Shown here: positions 24,832-33,074 of the stretch, piece by piece
Position numbering within the stretch: the first letter of the stretch is position 1
Layout: every line of letters begins with the position of its first letter
DNA from: Paenibacillus catalpae
GTDB taxonomy: Bacteria > Bacillota > Bacilli > Paenibacillales > Paenibacillaceae
Length of the DNA stretch: 64,000 nt
Reading direction: 5' to 3'
Assembly: GCF_900112695.1 (NCBI RefSeq)
Contig: NZ_FOMT01000004.1
Span: 372,001 to 436,000 of the forward strand
Notes under the pieces: generated by a model
Database searches by the model: none
What the model saw: the letters and a program-made list of their open reading frames with translations, nothing else
What the model was told of the DNA's origin: nothing
Made by a program: the position numbers and the translations under genes

Positions 24832-25461
24832 TTAGCGATATCTTTGTCTTCTCATCCATTGGGTAGCTACCCATTTCTCTCCGGCTGCTACGGGATGACC
24901 TGCATGCAGCGTTAATTCATTCAGGCGGGGATCGTTATAGAAATATTCAAAGTAAACCGCGCTGCCTTTCTTGGGCGTTACCGAAAAGCGAAGAGAAGGA
25001 AAATACGTCTCGCCGCCTTCTTCCACATCATTTAAATACATGACCAGCGTGCTTATCCGATTATTAACGTCATTGCCTTTTGTGAAATAGTCAAAATGAG
25101 GATGATATTGTTCTCCCGGTTGATACCGCAGAACCTGCAGCGGTTCTGCATGAGCGACAGGGATATTCATCAGTTCAGCAATTCGGGACTCCACTTGCAC
25201 AATGCTTTCGTTTTCGCTTTCTTCAAAGAACATGCTGCTGCTTGTTCTAACGTCACTGACATCGTGAGAGTTCCCTATTTTGGCGCGTTGCATTCTAGCC
25301 GTAGCCAAGTCAATCAACAAGTCGCATTCTGCGTGACTTAATACATCTTCCAGGATCAAAATAAGCGGTTCATCCATTTTTCCAACGATACGAATCTCTT
25401 TATCCTTGGTTACGATTTTGTTTCCCGTAGACGTTACGATCGTCTGCTCTTTAATGGTCAT
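24832..25461 (-). CDS. 2-oxoglutarate/Fe(II)-dependent prolyl 4-hydroxylase-like enzyme
   Basis: 209 residues, close to the Bacillus anthracis P4H-like enzyme in size. The double-stranded beta-helix motifs are complete: His122-x-Asp124 (YHPHFDYF), distal His186 (LHAGHPV) and 2-oxoglutarate Lys196 (GEKWVATQW). Predicted Fe(II)- and 2-oxoglutarate-dependent hydroxylation of a prolyl residue in a peptide; the natural substrate is unknown. It is cytosolic, with no signal peptide. A collagen-like gene lies at the right edge of the window but has few prolines. Confidence 0.88.
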   Translation of the reverse strand: MTIKEQTIVTSTGNKIVTKDKEIRIVGKMDEPLILILEDVLSHAECDLLIDLATARMQRAKIGNSHDVSDVRTSSSMFFEESENESIVQVESRIAELMNIPVAHAEPLQVLRYQPGEQYHPHFDYFTKGNDVNNRISTLVMYLNDVEEGGETYFPSLRFSVTPKKGSAVYFEYFYNDPRLNELTLHAGHPVAAGEKWVATQWMRRQRYR

Positions 25462-25625
25462 CGGCTCGTTCCTCCAATATAGAATACTGAGGACGTATTC
25501 GATTAGGCATTATATCAGTCACTTAAGTAATTCCCCGTCTAATCGGGAATACCTTTAATAGCAACCATATTCAGGAGCAGTCGTGTTACAATTCACTGAG
25601 TTGATCATAAAGGAGAACGATAGGA

Positions 25626-26318
25626 ATGAAAGAAACGGTGAAATGGAAAACTGGCGCTCACGGGCATAAATTCATAGCTTCTTTTAGCGGGGGCAAAGAT
25701 AGCGTCCTCGCGCTGTATAAATCCATGAAGGTTGGAGAACCAATCGGACTTATCGTCATGATGGAGGAGGAAGGGAAACGTTCCAGATCCCACGGAATGC
25801 CCCCGGAGCTTATCAGCGCCCAAGCTGAATCTATCGGCTTGCCCGTTTTTACTGCGGCTGCAAGCTGGGACGATTATGAAGCCAAATTTATAACCCTTCT
25901 AGAACAAGCCAAACGTCAAGGAGCGGAAGTGTTAGTCACGGGAGACTTGGATATGCCTGTCCAGGATTGCTGGCATGACAAGGTTACCCAAATAGCCGGC
26001 CTAAAGCTTGGAATGCCGCTATGGGAAATGGATCATCATGAGGTTGTCAAAGAATTTATAGATCTCGGATTCATATCCGTTCTGGTCACAGTGAATGTAA
26101 CGCTTGGGATGCGGGAAGAAGATTTGGGACGAACGTTAACTCACGACTACGTGAAGGAATTGCAAGCTCGTGGCATTGACCCGTGTGGAGAAGGCGGCGA
26201 GTTCCATACCACCGTAATCGATGGCCCGCTCTTCAAGCACCCTATTCCTGTTCGCAAAGGCAACATAGTCAAGAACGGGGATTACGCCTTTTTGCCGTTG
26301 GAGCTGCTAGAACAATAA
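25626..26318 (+). CDS. Dph6-like PP-loop ATP pyrophosphatase (diphthine-ammonia ligase family)
   Basis: 230 residues. The PP-loop FSGGKDSVLALY near residues 20-31 binds ATP by pyrophosphate release. The C-terminal CGEGGEFHTTV motif is specific to the Dph6/MJ0570 family. Bacteria lack diphthamide, so the archaeal/eukaryotic amidation role does not apply and the true substrate is unknown; an amidation or B12-related role is sometimes proposed. It stands alone with a strong terminator. ATG 25626 follows AAAGGAGAACGATAGGA. Confidence 0.82.
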   Translation: MKETVKWKTGAHGHKFIASFSGGKDSVLALYKSMKVGEPIGLIVMMEEEGKRSRSHGMPPELISAQAESIGLPVFTAAASWDDYEAKFITLLEQAKRQGAEVLVTGDLDMPVQDCWHDKVTQIAGLKLGMPLWEMDHHEVVKEFIDLGFISVLVTVNVTLGMREEDLGRTLTHDYVKELQARGIDPCGEGGEFHTTVIDGPLFKHPIPVRKGNIVKNGDYAFLPLELLEQ

Positions 26319-26338
26319 GCGGCGGCATGACAAGCGCA

Positions 26339-26374
26339 AGCACCCTGCAAACCAGAGTCTGCAGGGTGCTTTTC
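26339..26374. terminator. Convergent terminator after the Dph6-like gene
   Basis: An 11-bp stem AGCACCCTGCA/TGCAGGGTGCT followed by TTTTC on the plus strand. Confidence 0.85.
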
Positions 26375-26402
26375 TAGACGGATCGGAGATCATCCCGGGG
26401 AC

Positions 26403-27110
26403 TCACACCGTTAAATACTTCTTAATCACTTCGTCACTTAAGTCCTCAAAGCCGCCTTCCCAAGCGATCGCGCCCTTTTCCAGCACATAGAAATAATCGC
26501 CGACGCTCTTCACGAAATCAAGGCTCTGCTCCACGAGCAGAATCGACGTCTTGCCGTCTGCCTTGATGGATCGAATCACGTCACGGATATCGTCGACGAT
26601 CGAAGGCTGGATGCCTTCGCATGGCTCATCCAGCAGCAGCAGATCCGGCTTTGAAGCGAGTGCCCTTGCGAACGCGAGCTGCTGCTGCTGTCCGCCGCTC
26701 AGGTCACCGCCGCGCCGGCTGTACATCGCGGGAAGCACCGGGAATTTGGCGATGGCCTCCTCCGGAATCGACCGCACTGCCTTCTTCTCGCGTGAAGCTT
26801 CAAGTCCGACCAATATATTCTCATATACGGTTAACTGTCCGAATATTTCACGCCCTTGCGGCACATAACCAATCCCGCTCCTTGCACGGCGGCCCGGCGC
26901 AGCCTTCGTAAGCTCATGCCCATTGTAGGCGACAGCTCCTCTTCGTGCCTTGAGCAAGCCCATAATGCTCTTCATCAGCGTCGTCTTCCCTACGCCATTG
27001 CGCCCGAGCAGGCAGACGACCTGCCCCGGCTCCACCCGCAGCGTCACATTGCGCAGAATGACGCTTTCCCCGTAACCGGCTTCAAGCTGTTGAACGGCTA
27101 GCATCCGCAT
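26403..27110 (-). CDS. urtE: Urea ABC transporter ATP-binding protein UrtE
   Basis: 235 residues, a LivF-type ABC ATPase: Walker A GRNGVGKTT, signature LSGGQQQQLAFARAL, Walker B LLLLDEPCEGIQPSIV. The EGIQPSIV sequence after the Walker B is typical of UrtE. It is the last gene of urtABCDE and starts 29 bases inside urtD. With UrtD it powers urea import at the membrane. Either of two close ATGs (27110, 27104) could be the start. Confidence 0.92.
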   Translation of the reverse strand: MRMLAVQQLEAGYGESVILRNVTLRVEPGQVVCLLGRNGVGKTTLMKSIMGLLKARRGAVAYNGHELTKAAPGRRARSGIGYVPQGREIFGQLTVYENILVGLEASREKKAVRSIPEEAIAKFPVLPAMYSRRGGDLSGGQQQQLAFARALASKPDLLLLDEPCEGIQPSIVDDIRDVIRSIKADGKTSILLVEQSLDFVKSVGDYFYVLEKGAIAWEGGFEDLSDEVIKKYLTV

Positions 27111-27858
27111 CCCGCCTTTTTCCCAAATAAACCTCAGCTACGCGGTCATCCCGCTGCACTTCTTCCATCGAGCCTTCCTTCAGCAGCCTTCCTTCATGCA
27201 TAACCGTCACTTTGCTCGCAAAATTACGGACAAACTCCATATCATGCTCCACCACAACGATCGAACGATGCCGGGCAATCTCGATCAAGAGCTCGCCCGT
27301 TTTATCCGTTTCCTTATCGGTCATCCCCGCTACAGGCTCATCCAGCAGCAATACCTCCGGCTCTTGAAGCAGCATCATGCCAATCTCAAGCCATTGCTTC
27401 TCGCCATGCGACAAGCCGCCTGCCCGCCAATCGGCCTTATCCTGCAGCCCGATCATAACAAGCTGCTGCTCAATACGTTCCCGCTCCTCCGCCTTCATCC
27501 GGGCAAACATCACCGTAAACACGCTACGCCGTTGGCGCATGGCAATCTCCAGATTCTCGAACACCGTCATCGATGGAAAAATCGACGGCGCTTGGAACTT
27601 ACGTCCGATGCCAAGCTCGGCAATCTGATGCTCTTTTTTCTTTGCAATATCAATGGATTGCTTGAAGGTAACTGAACCAGTTGTGGGCTTTACCTTGCCG
27701 CAGATAACGTCCAGCATCGTTGTTTTACCAGCACCGTTTGGTCCGATTAAAAAACGAAGCTCCTCTTTCTGCAAATGCAGGCTCATGCCCTGAATCGCTT
27801 TGAACCCATCAAACGCAACGGTCACCTCATCACACTGCAGGATGCTCGATTCCGTCAT
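27082..27858 (-). CDS. urtD: Urea ABC transporter ATP-binding protein UrtD
   Basis: 258 residues, a LivG-type ATPase: Walker A GPNGAGKTT, LSHGEKQWLEIGMML (the UrtD-typical signature with SHGEKQWLEI) and Walker B LLLDEPVAGMT. I use ATG 27858 (MTESSILQ); the longer frame would run back through urtC. It overlaps urtC by 29 bases and urtE by 29 bases, giving equal translational coupling along the operon. Confidence 0.92.
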   Translation of the reverse strand: MTESSILQCDEVTVAFDGFKAIQGMSLHLQKEELRFLIGPNGAGKTTMLDVICGKVKPTTGSVTFKQSIDIAKKKEHQIAELGIGRKFQAPSIFPSMTVFENLEIAMRQRRSVFTVMFARMKAEERERIEQQLVMIGLQDKADWRAGGLSHGEKQWLEIGMMLLQEPEVLLLDEPVAGMTDKETDKTGELLIEIARHRSIVVVEHDMEFVRNFASKVTVMHEGRLLKEGSMEEVQRDDRVAEVYLGKRRDADASRSTA

Positions 27859-28924
27859 GCTCGGCCTCACTCCTAACCTCTCTTGTTTTGCTGAGCTTGA
27901 GCTTACTGGCCAGACCCGCCAGCCCGTTTGGCAGAAAGACAACTACAAGGATAAACACGCCACCGAGGAAATACGTCCACCCTTGCGGATATGTCGTGCT
28001 GAATTCGCTTTTCGCCCAGTTCATCAGCACAGCGCCAAGTGCCGCGCCTATCAACGTACCGCGGCCACCAATGGCAACCCACAGCACCATCTCAATCGAA
28101 GGCACGATCCCCATCATGGAAGGCGAAATAATGCCAACATGGAGCACGAACAACATCCCAGCAATCCCCGCAATAGCGGCCGACATTGTGAAAATAACCA
28201 TCTGATAAACCGCCGGATTATAACCGATAAATCTCACGCGGTTCTCTCCGTCACGGATTGCGCGGAGCACTTTGCCAAACCTGCTCTTCACGACGTACCG
28301 GCAAACAATAAACACCGCCACCAGAACAGCTGCTGTTACCCAATACAGCATCCGCTTCGTATCGGGCGAAGCAATGGATTCACCTAGTATATCGTTGTAA
28401 CCCGTAACGCCGTTTGTCCCGCCGGTATACGCCTGTTGACCAACAAGCAGCGTGGCTGTAATAATAACGAGCGCCTGCGTAAGAATCGTAAAATAAACGC
28501 CGCGAATCCGGTTGCGGAAGGTGAAAAAGCCTAGAAACAGCGCCAAAACCGCAGGTATGAGTATTCCCATCAGCACTGCAAAGCCAAAGCTCTCGAACGG
28601 CTTCCAGAAGAACGGCAGCTCGCTAAGCCCGCTCCACCCCATAAAATCCGGAAGCCTTCCGCCGCTTGCCTCAAGCTTCAAGTACATCGCCATCGCATAA
28701 GCGCCAAGGCCAAAGAAAATGCCATGCCCCAGGCTAAGAATGCCGGTGTAGCCCCAGATGAGATCGAGCCCTAACGCCACAATCGCAAACGCCAAAAACT
28801 TGGCCAACAAATTTAACCGGAAGTCGCTTAAAAATAGCGGAGCCGAGAATAGCGCTGCTGCCGCCGCTGCATATCCGGCGAGCAGCCATAACCGCTGGGG
28901 AGATAATTTTCGCACGGTCAACAT
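27830..28924 (-). CDS. urtC: Urea ABC transporter permease UrtC
   Basis: 364 residues, a LivM-type permease with about ten membrane helices. It contains DLIWGYTGILSLGHGIFFGLG and GGTNGVTGYNDILG, typical of the urea transporter branch. ATG 28924 has GGTGGAG 6 bases upstream; GTG 28936 overlaps that site. It partners UrtB to form the channel for urea delivered by UrtA. Confidence 0.92.
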   Translation of the reverse strand: MLTVRKLSPQRLWLLAGYAAAAAALFSAPLFLSDFRLNLLAKFLAFAIVALGLDLIWGYTGILSLGHGIFFGLGAYAMAMYLKLEASGGRLPDFMGWSGLSELPFFWKPFESFGFAVLMGILIPAVLALFLGFFTFRNRIRGVYFTILTQALVIITATLLVGQQAYTGGTNGVTGYNDILGESIASPDTKRMLYWVTAAVLVAVFIVCRYVVKSRFGKVLRAIRDGENRVRFIGYNPAVYQMVIFTMSAAIAGIAGMLFVLHVGIISPSMMGIVPSIEMVLWVAIGGRGTLIGAALGAVLMNWAKSEFSTTYPQGWTYFLGGVFILVVVFLPNGLAGLASKLKLSKTREVRSEAEHDGIEHPAV

Positions 28925-28942
28925 TTGCTTCTCCACCTCTCT

Positions 28943-29848
28943 CTATGAATCAAGCGAACGCGAGCGCATTGCGACGAATCCCATCGGTCTCCATTGCAGG
29001 AAAGCAACGATACAGAGGAATACCAGCACTTTGCCAAGCGACGCATTCGTCCAATATTCGAACATTGTATTGAATACGCCAATTCCTAGCGCGCCCAGCA
29101 CGGTACCTACCAGCTTGCCAACACCGCCAAGGACCACAACCATAAAGGCATCTACTATATAATAAGTGCCAAGCGATGGTCCGATTGGACCAAGCAGCGT
29201 AAGCGCGCATCCCGCAATGCCGCCAATACCCGAACCAATCGCAAACGTCATTGCATCTACGCGACGCGTCGATACGCCAAGGCATGCCGCCATGTCGCGA
29301 TTTTGCATAACCGCCCGCATTCTCCGCCCTTCAAGGCTCCGGTAAATATAGAAGTACATCGCAAGCAGCGTGAGAGCGACAAGCCCGATGATAAACAGCC
29401 TTTTGTAAGGAAGAACCGCGCCAAGGAAAGTAACGCCCCCATCAAGCCAGGACGGACTCGTTACCGCAACGTTTGGCGCACCGAAGATTGATCTTGCAAG
29501 CTGTTGCAGCACCAGACCAACACCCCATGTTGCCAGCAGACTGTCGAGCGGTCTTCCGTACAGAAACCGGATGAGACTCATTTCAAGGATAAGGCCAAAC
29601 AGGAAAGCAATAAGGAAGCTGACAGGTATGGAGAGCGCGAAATACCAGTCGAACATCGATTTCGGCAAATAGTCGTTGAAAATATTTTGCGTCAGGTACG
29701 TGGAGTAGGCGCCGATCATGATGAGCTCCCCGTGCGCCATATTGATGACCTTCATCAACCCAAACGTAATCGCCAAGCCAAGCGCAATCAGCAGCAGAAT
29801 CGAGCTGACGCTCAGCCCGTTAAACAACTGCAGCGTTATGACCTCCAT
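28943..29848 (-). CDS. urtB: Urea ABC transporter permease UrtB
   Basis: 301 residues, a LivH-type permease with about eight helices. The region GLAITFGLMKVINMAHGEL near the N-terminus and LGGVGKLVGTVLGALGIG near the C-terminus are hallmarks of the urea/branched-chain amino-acid permease group. It lies 18 bases upstream of urtC and 151 bases after urtA, with a hairpin in that gap that may lower expression relative to the binding protein. Confidence 0.92.
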   Translation of the reverse strand: MEVITLQLFNGLSVSSILLLIALGLAITFGLMKVINMAHGELIMIGAYSTYLTQNIFNDYLPKSMFDWYFALSIPVSFLIAFLFGLILEMSLIRFLYGRPLDSLLATWGVGLVLQQLARSIFGAPNVAVTSPSWLDGGVTFLGAVLPYKRLFIIGLVALTLLAMYFYIYRSLEGRRMRAVMQNRDMAACLGVSTRRVDAMTFAIGSGIGGIAGCALTLLGPIGPSLGTYYIVDAFMVVVLGGVGKLVGTVLGALGIGVFNTMFEYWTNASLGKVLVFLCIVAFLQWRPMGFVAMRSRSLDS

Positions 29849-29904
29849 ATGTCTTCAACTCCTTTATGGTTAACGCGATTAACCTTGGACTGCTTATAAG
29901 GAAA

Positions 29905-29940
29905 GGGAGTATCCGAAGCAATAATCTGTCGAATACTCCC
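29905..29940 (-). terminator. Intercistronic hairpin between urtA and urtB (attenuator or mRNA stabiliser)
   Basis: A 12-bp inverted repeat GGGAGTATCCGA/TCGAATACTCCC (one mismatch) with a 12-base loop and only a weak T-stretch after it. It may leave more urtA mRNA than urtBCDE mRNA. Confidence 0.6.
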
Positions 29941-29999
29941 CCATCCTTTTGCCGTATCACCGGTTGCAGACTACTGCCGCTTAACTTATCTCCGCCTGA

Positions 30000-31250
30000 T
30001 CAGTCAGTCGGCTTGATGCTCGCTGCCCAGTCGTAGCCTTTCAGGAACGGATCCGGCATAACCGCATCACCCGAGTTCCATAGCTCTTTAAACTGTCCGT
30101 CTGACTGCACCTCGCCAATCCGAACCGTTTTGTAAATATGCTGGTTTTCTCCGTCAATCTTTACTTTGCCCTCCGGAGCATCCCACTCAAGATCCTTTGC
30201 CGCCGCTTTTACTTTATCGACGTCGGTCGAGCCCGCCTTCTCTACGGCAGCCTTCCACAGGTACACCGCCGTGTAGCCCGCTTCGATCGGGTCAGCCGTT
30301 ACGCGGTCTTCGCCGTACTTCTTCTTATAATTCTCCACGAACGTCTTGTTCGCAGGTGTGTCCGTCGTTTGATAGTAGTTCCATGCAGCCAGATGGCCTT
30401 GGAGCACATCTACGCCGATACCGCGGATTTCTTCTTCCGCCACCGATACGGACAGCGTTGTTATATCTTGAGCCGATATACCTGCATCCTTCAGCTGCTT
30501 GAAAAAAGCCACGTTACTGTCGCCGTTCAGCGTATTGAACACGACGTCCGGCTTCGCTTCTTTGATTTTACTGATAATCGTGCTGTAGTCGGTATGGCCG
30601 AGCGGCGTATATTCCTCTCCAACCATTTCTCCGCCTTTCGCTTTCAATTGCTCTTTGATAATCAGATTTGCTGTACGGGGAAAGACGTAATCCGAGCCAA
30701 GCAGATAGAACCTCTTGCCGCGGTTCTCGAGCAGCCAATCGACCGCCGGAACAATCTGCTGATTCGTTGTTGCGCCTGTATAGAAAATGTTAGGGGAGGC
30801 TTCGAGGCCTTCGTATTGAACCGGATACCAGAGCAGCCCGTTCAATTCTTCGAACACCGGCTTCATTGCTTTGCGGCTGGAGGACGTCCACCCCCCGAAC
30901 ACCGTTGCCACTTTGTCTTCAGAGATGAGCTTGCGCGCTTTCTCGGCGAAGGTCGGCCAGTCGGATGCGCCATCCTCTTGAACCGCTTCGATCTTCTTGC
31001 CAAGCACGCCGCCGGCTGCGTTGATTTCTTCAATGGCCATCATCTCCGCATCACGAACGGATACCTCGCTGATTGCCATCGTGCCGCTTAAGGAATGTAA
31101 TACCCCAACTTTGATAACATCGCCGGATGCGGCTCCCGAACCGCTCTCTGTTGTCGTGGATGCCGGTTCCTCATTGTTGGCGCAGGCTGCAAGCAGTAAA
31201 CTAAGCACAACTGCAACAAGCCCCGACTGATAAAACCATTTCTTTTTCAT
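30000..31250 (-). CDS. urtA: Urea ABC transporter substrate-binding lipoprotein UrtA
   Basis: 416 residues from ATG 31250 (GGGGAGTGGAGAG upstream). The lipoprotein signal peptide ends at a clear lipobox LLLAAC (Cys about residue 23). The mature protein is a type-I periplasmic binding fold (IKVGVLHSLSGTMAISEVSVRDA, FGGWTSSSRKAMKPVFEE), with the LHSLSGTMAISE and WTSSSRKA signatures I associate with UrtA. It captures urea outside the membrane for UrtBCDE. A nitrogen-type operator overlaps the promoter. No urease or other nitrogen genes lie nearby. Confidence 0.93.
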   Translation of the reverse strand: MKKKWFYQSGLVAVVLSLLLAACANNEEPASTTTESGSGAASGDVIKVGVLHSLSGTMAISEVSVRDAEMMAIEEINAAGGVLGKKIEAVQEDGASDWPTFAEKARKLISEDKVATVFGGWTSSSRKAMKPVFEELNGLLWYPVQYEGLEASPNIFYTGATTNQQIVPAVDWLLENRGKRFYLLGSDYVFPRTANLIIKEQLKAKGGEMVGEEYTPLGHTDYSTIISKIKEAKPDVVFNTLNGDSNVAFFKQLKDAGISAQDITTLSVSVAEEEIRGIGVDVLQGHLAAWNYYQTTDTPANKTFVENYKKKYGEDRVTADPIEAGYTAVYLWKAAVEKAGSTDVDKVKAAAKDLEWDAPEGKVKIDGENQHIYKTVRIGEVQSDGQFKELWNSGDAVMPDPFLKGYDWAASIKPTD

Positions 31251-31323
31251 CTCTCCACTCCCCAGTTCCTTTTTTCTATATACGAACATTAAATTGGATT
31301 GCATTTCCAACGTTCGCATCCTC

Positions 31324-31363
31324 ATTATAGGGGCGGGCATTTTTGACGTCAATATACATGACA
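31324..31363 (-). promoter_or_regulatory. urtA promoter with overlapping GlnR/TnrA-like box
   Basis: A leftward promoter with -35 TTGACG (31347-31352), 17-bp spacer and -10 TATAAT (31324-31329). A 17-bp site on the same strand (31347-31363) reads TGTCA-N7-TGACG. It matches the GlnR/TnrA consensus TGTNA-N7-TNACA at all but the last base, and covers the -35 element. Placement over -35 suggests repression (GlnR-type) under nitrogen excess. Confidence 0.7.
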
Positions 31364-31472
31364 TTAAAATTGAAAAGTGAGGAAATTCGTCTCACTAATT
31401 AGGGAATTTAGGACATAATTCGATAAAATGCGCCACAACTTCCTGCTCATCATCCCGTTTAAATATTAATTT

Positions 31473-31511
31473 ATATCATTAAGTTAACATTTAATGTTAT
31501 ATTAATGATAT
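31473..31511. promoter_or_regulatory. 39-bp near-perfect palindrome
   Basis: Two 19-base arms around a single central T (31492) match at 17 of 19 positions. The inner core is TAACATT-T-AATGTTA and the outer blocks are ATATCATTAA. It lies 110 bases upstream of the urtA -35 and before the MFS terminator, where no coding sequence is present. It may be a protein-binding site for a regulator or a cruciform; function unknown. Confidence 0.6.
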
Positions 31512-31529
31512 TAAGCTTTCAAATAAATA

Positions 31530-31567
31530 AAAAAAGATGACCCCTGTATCGCACAGGAGTCATCTTC
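31530..31567 (-). terminator. Terminator of the MFS gene
   Basis: Stem AAGATGAC-C-CCTGT / ACAGG-A-GTCATCTT with a 5-base loop, then a long T-run on the minus strand (A-run 31527-31535). Confidence 0.85.
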
Positions 31568-31585
31568 ATATTCCGTCTAACCGAG

Positions 31586-32827
31586 CTACTGTTCCGCTTG
31601 TAACACCGACTTGCCCGCTTCAAGCAATCGTTTGTTGCCAACAAAGAACATAGTTAAGACAAGGATTAACAAACCGGTGCCAACGAGCAGCCATTCAATC
31701 GCGATGACATCCGCAAGCGGGCCAAAGATGAGCATGCCAATGGGCATCATCGAGGTCGATATCATGCCAAACACGCCAAAGATCCGGCCCATATAATTCG
31801 GATCCACCTTTTCCTGAAGCATAACGGTTGTAGGCGTATTCGCCATAGGCATAGCAACGCCAAATACCGCCATAACAAAGAGGTAAATCCAGAATACCGG
31901 TATTACTCCCAGGAGTAACGTACAGACGCCCATAATCAGGTTAGCAAACGTCATCGTATAGATTTTGTTGCGGAAGCCGCCCCATGATGCGATGACGGCT
32001 CCACCAGCCATCATACCGACCGAAAAGGCAATCTCAATCGCAGTCAGCCGCCAATAATCATCTCCGAAGCTTCTCGTAACCTGCAGCGGCGTCAAGAACG
32101 CGGCCGGCGCCATCAACACAAAGAATATGGCGAAGAAACTAAAGAAGGTTTTCAGAAAGCTGTGGTTCTTAATGTAGGCTAAACCCTGCTTGAAGTCGTC
32201 CATATAACTTGTCGTTTGCTGATCAGACGCTTTCTGATGCAAAGGTATTCGCAAAAAGAAAAACAACGTTGAAATCGCAACAACCGCAGTAATGACGTCT
32301 ATGAAGAAAATAACTTCGATTGTTGCCATGGTAAGCAGCGTCGCGCTGAGAATAGGGGCAACAAACATCATTAACGCCTGGAGCGTTCCGTTTATGCCGT
32401 TAACCTTCGTCAGCTTATCCTCCGGCACAATCTGCGGCAATATCGCTCCCACGGCCGGCGTTTGAATACCTGCACCCAGCGCCCGGACCGCGCATATGAC
32501 AAACATCAGCCACGGCTCGTCATAACCCGACAGAAATAGAATAGCGAGAAGCAGTGTAACGAGCGCAATCATAGAGTCTGCTATCATAATCAAATATTTT
32601 CGGTTAAATCGATCCGCCCACACACCGGCAAACGGCGATAAAAGAAAGGTAGGAATGAAGCCGCACACGATAAACAGCGTCATCATAAGACCTGATTTTG
32701 TACTAAGCGTTACATACCACATAATGGCGTACTGTACTAAGGCAGAACCAAACAACGAGATCGTCTGACTACTCAAGAAGAGGATAATATCTCTCTTCCA
32801 ATTCTTCTTTTCTTCGGTAATTGTCAT
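31586..32827 (-). CDS. MFS transporter of the DHA3/Mef-like type
   Basis: 413 residues with 12 predicted membrane helices. The motif between helices 2 and 3 is GVWADRFNRKYLIMIAD, as in the DHA3 (Mef(A)-like) drug:H+ antiporters. The helix 4-5 region holds VRALGAGIQTPAVGAILPQIVP, also typical. It probably exports a hydrophobic compound; substrate unknown. Single-gene unit, with two perfect inverted repeats upstream (32904-32947) suggesting a dedicated regulator encoded elsewhere. Confidence 0.88.
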   Translation of the reverse strand: MTITEEKKNWKRDIILFLSSQTISLFGSALVQYAIMWYVTLSTKSGLMMTLFIVCGFIPTFLLSPFAGVWADRFNRKYLIMIADSMIALVTLLLAILFLSGYDEPWLMFVICAVRALGAGIQTPAVGAILPQIVPEDKLTKVNGINGTLQALMMFVAPILSATLLTMATIEVIFFIDVITAVVAISTLFFFLRIPLHQKASDQQTTSYMDDFKQGLAYIKNHSFLKTFFSFFAIFFVLMAPAAFLTPLQVTRSFGDDYWRLTAIEIAFSVGMMAGGAVIASWGGFRNKIYTMTFANLIMGVCTLLLGVIPVFWIYLFVMAVFGVAMPMANTPTTVMLQEKVDPNYMGRIFGVFGMISTSMMPIGMLIFGPLADVIAIEWLLVGTGLLILVLTMFFVGNKRLLEAGKSVLQAEQ

Positions 32828-32903
32828 CTCTTACCCCTTCCCTGAGATACTAGTACCCGCAATGAAATCCATTCCTCCTCTAGTAAGTCATTTCCATCTT
32901 AAT

Positions 32904-32947
32904 GAGAACTAATTCTCTCTGCAATTAACTATTTAGCTATAAATAGT
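32904..32947. promoter_or_regulatory. Two perfect inverted repeats upstream of the MFS gene
   Basis: GAGAA-CTAA-TTCTC (32904-32917) and ACTATTTA-GCTA-TAAATAGT (32928-32947). Both lie within 120 bases of the MFS start and are candidate operators. Confidence 0.5.
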
Positions 32948-33005
32948 AATAGACGATAGCCGACTGTTGAATCAGCAATCATTGACTCCGTAGTGTAAAG
33001 TTTAT

Positions 33006-33044
33006 TTGACATAAAGAATACTTTTGTTTACATTATTCATAAAC
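33006..33044 (+). promoter_or_regulatory. Promoter of the MDR dehydrogenase with inverted repeat
   Basis: -35 TTGACA (33006-33011), 17-bp spacer, -10 TACATT (33029-33034). An inverted repeat GTTTA-N9-TAAAC (33026-33044) covers the -10 and start-site region. Transcription should begin near 33041, after the only upstream in-frame TTG. Confidence 0.75.
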
Positions 33045-33074
33045 TTGGTAAAAACACCCCGGGGAGGAATTTTT

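Noticed and set aside
30138..31091. 317-codon open frame antisense to urtA
   Set aside because: urtA is unmistakable on the other strand; the antisense product is Arg/Cys/Phe-rich with no motif.
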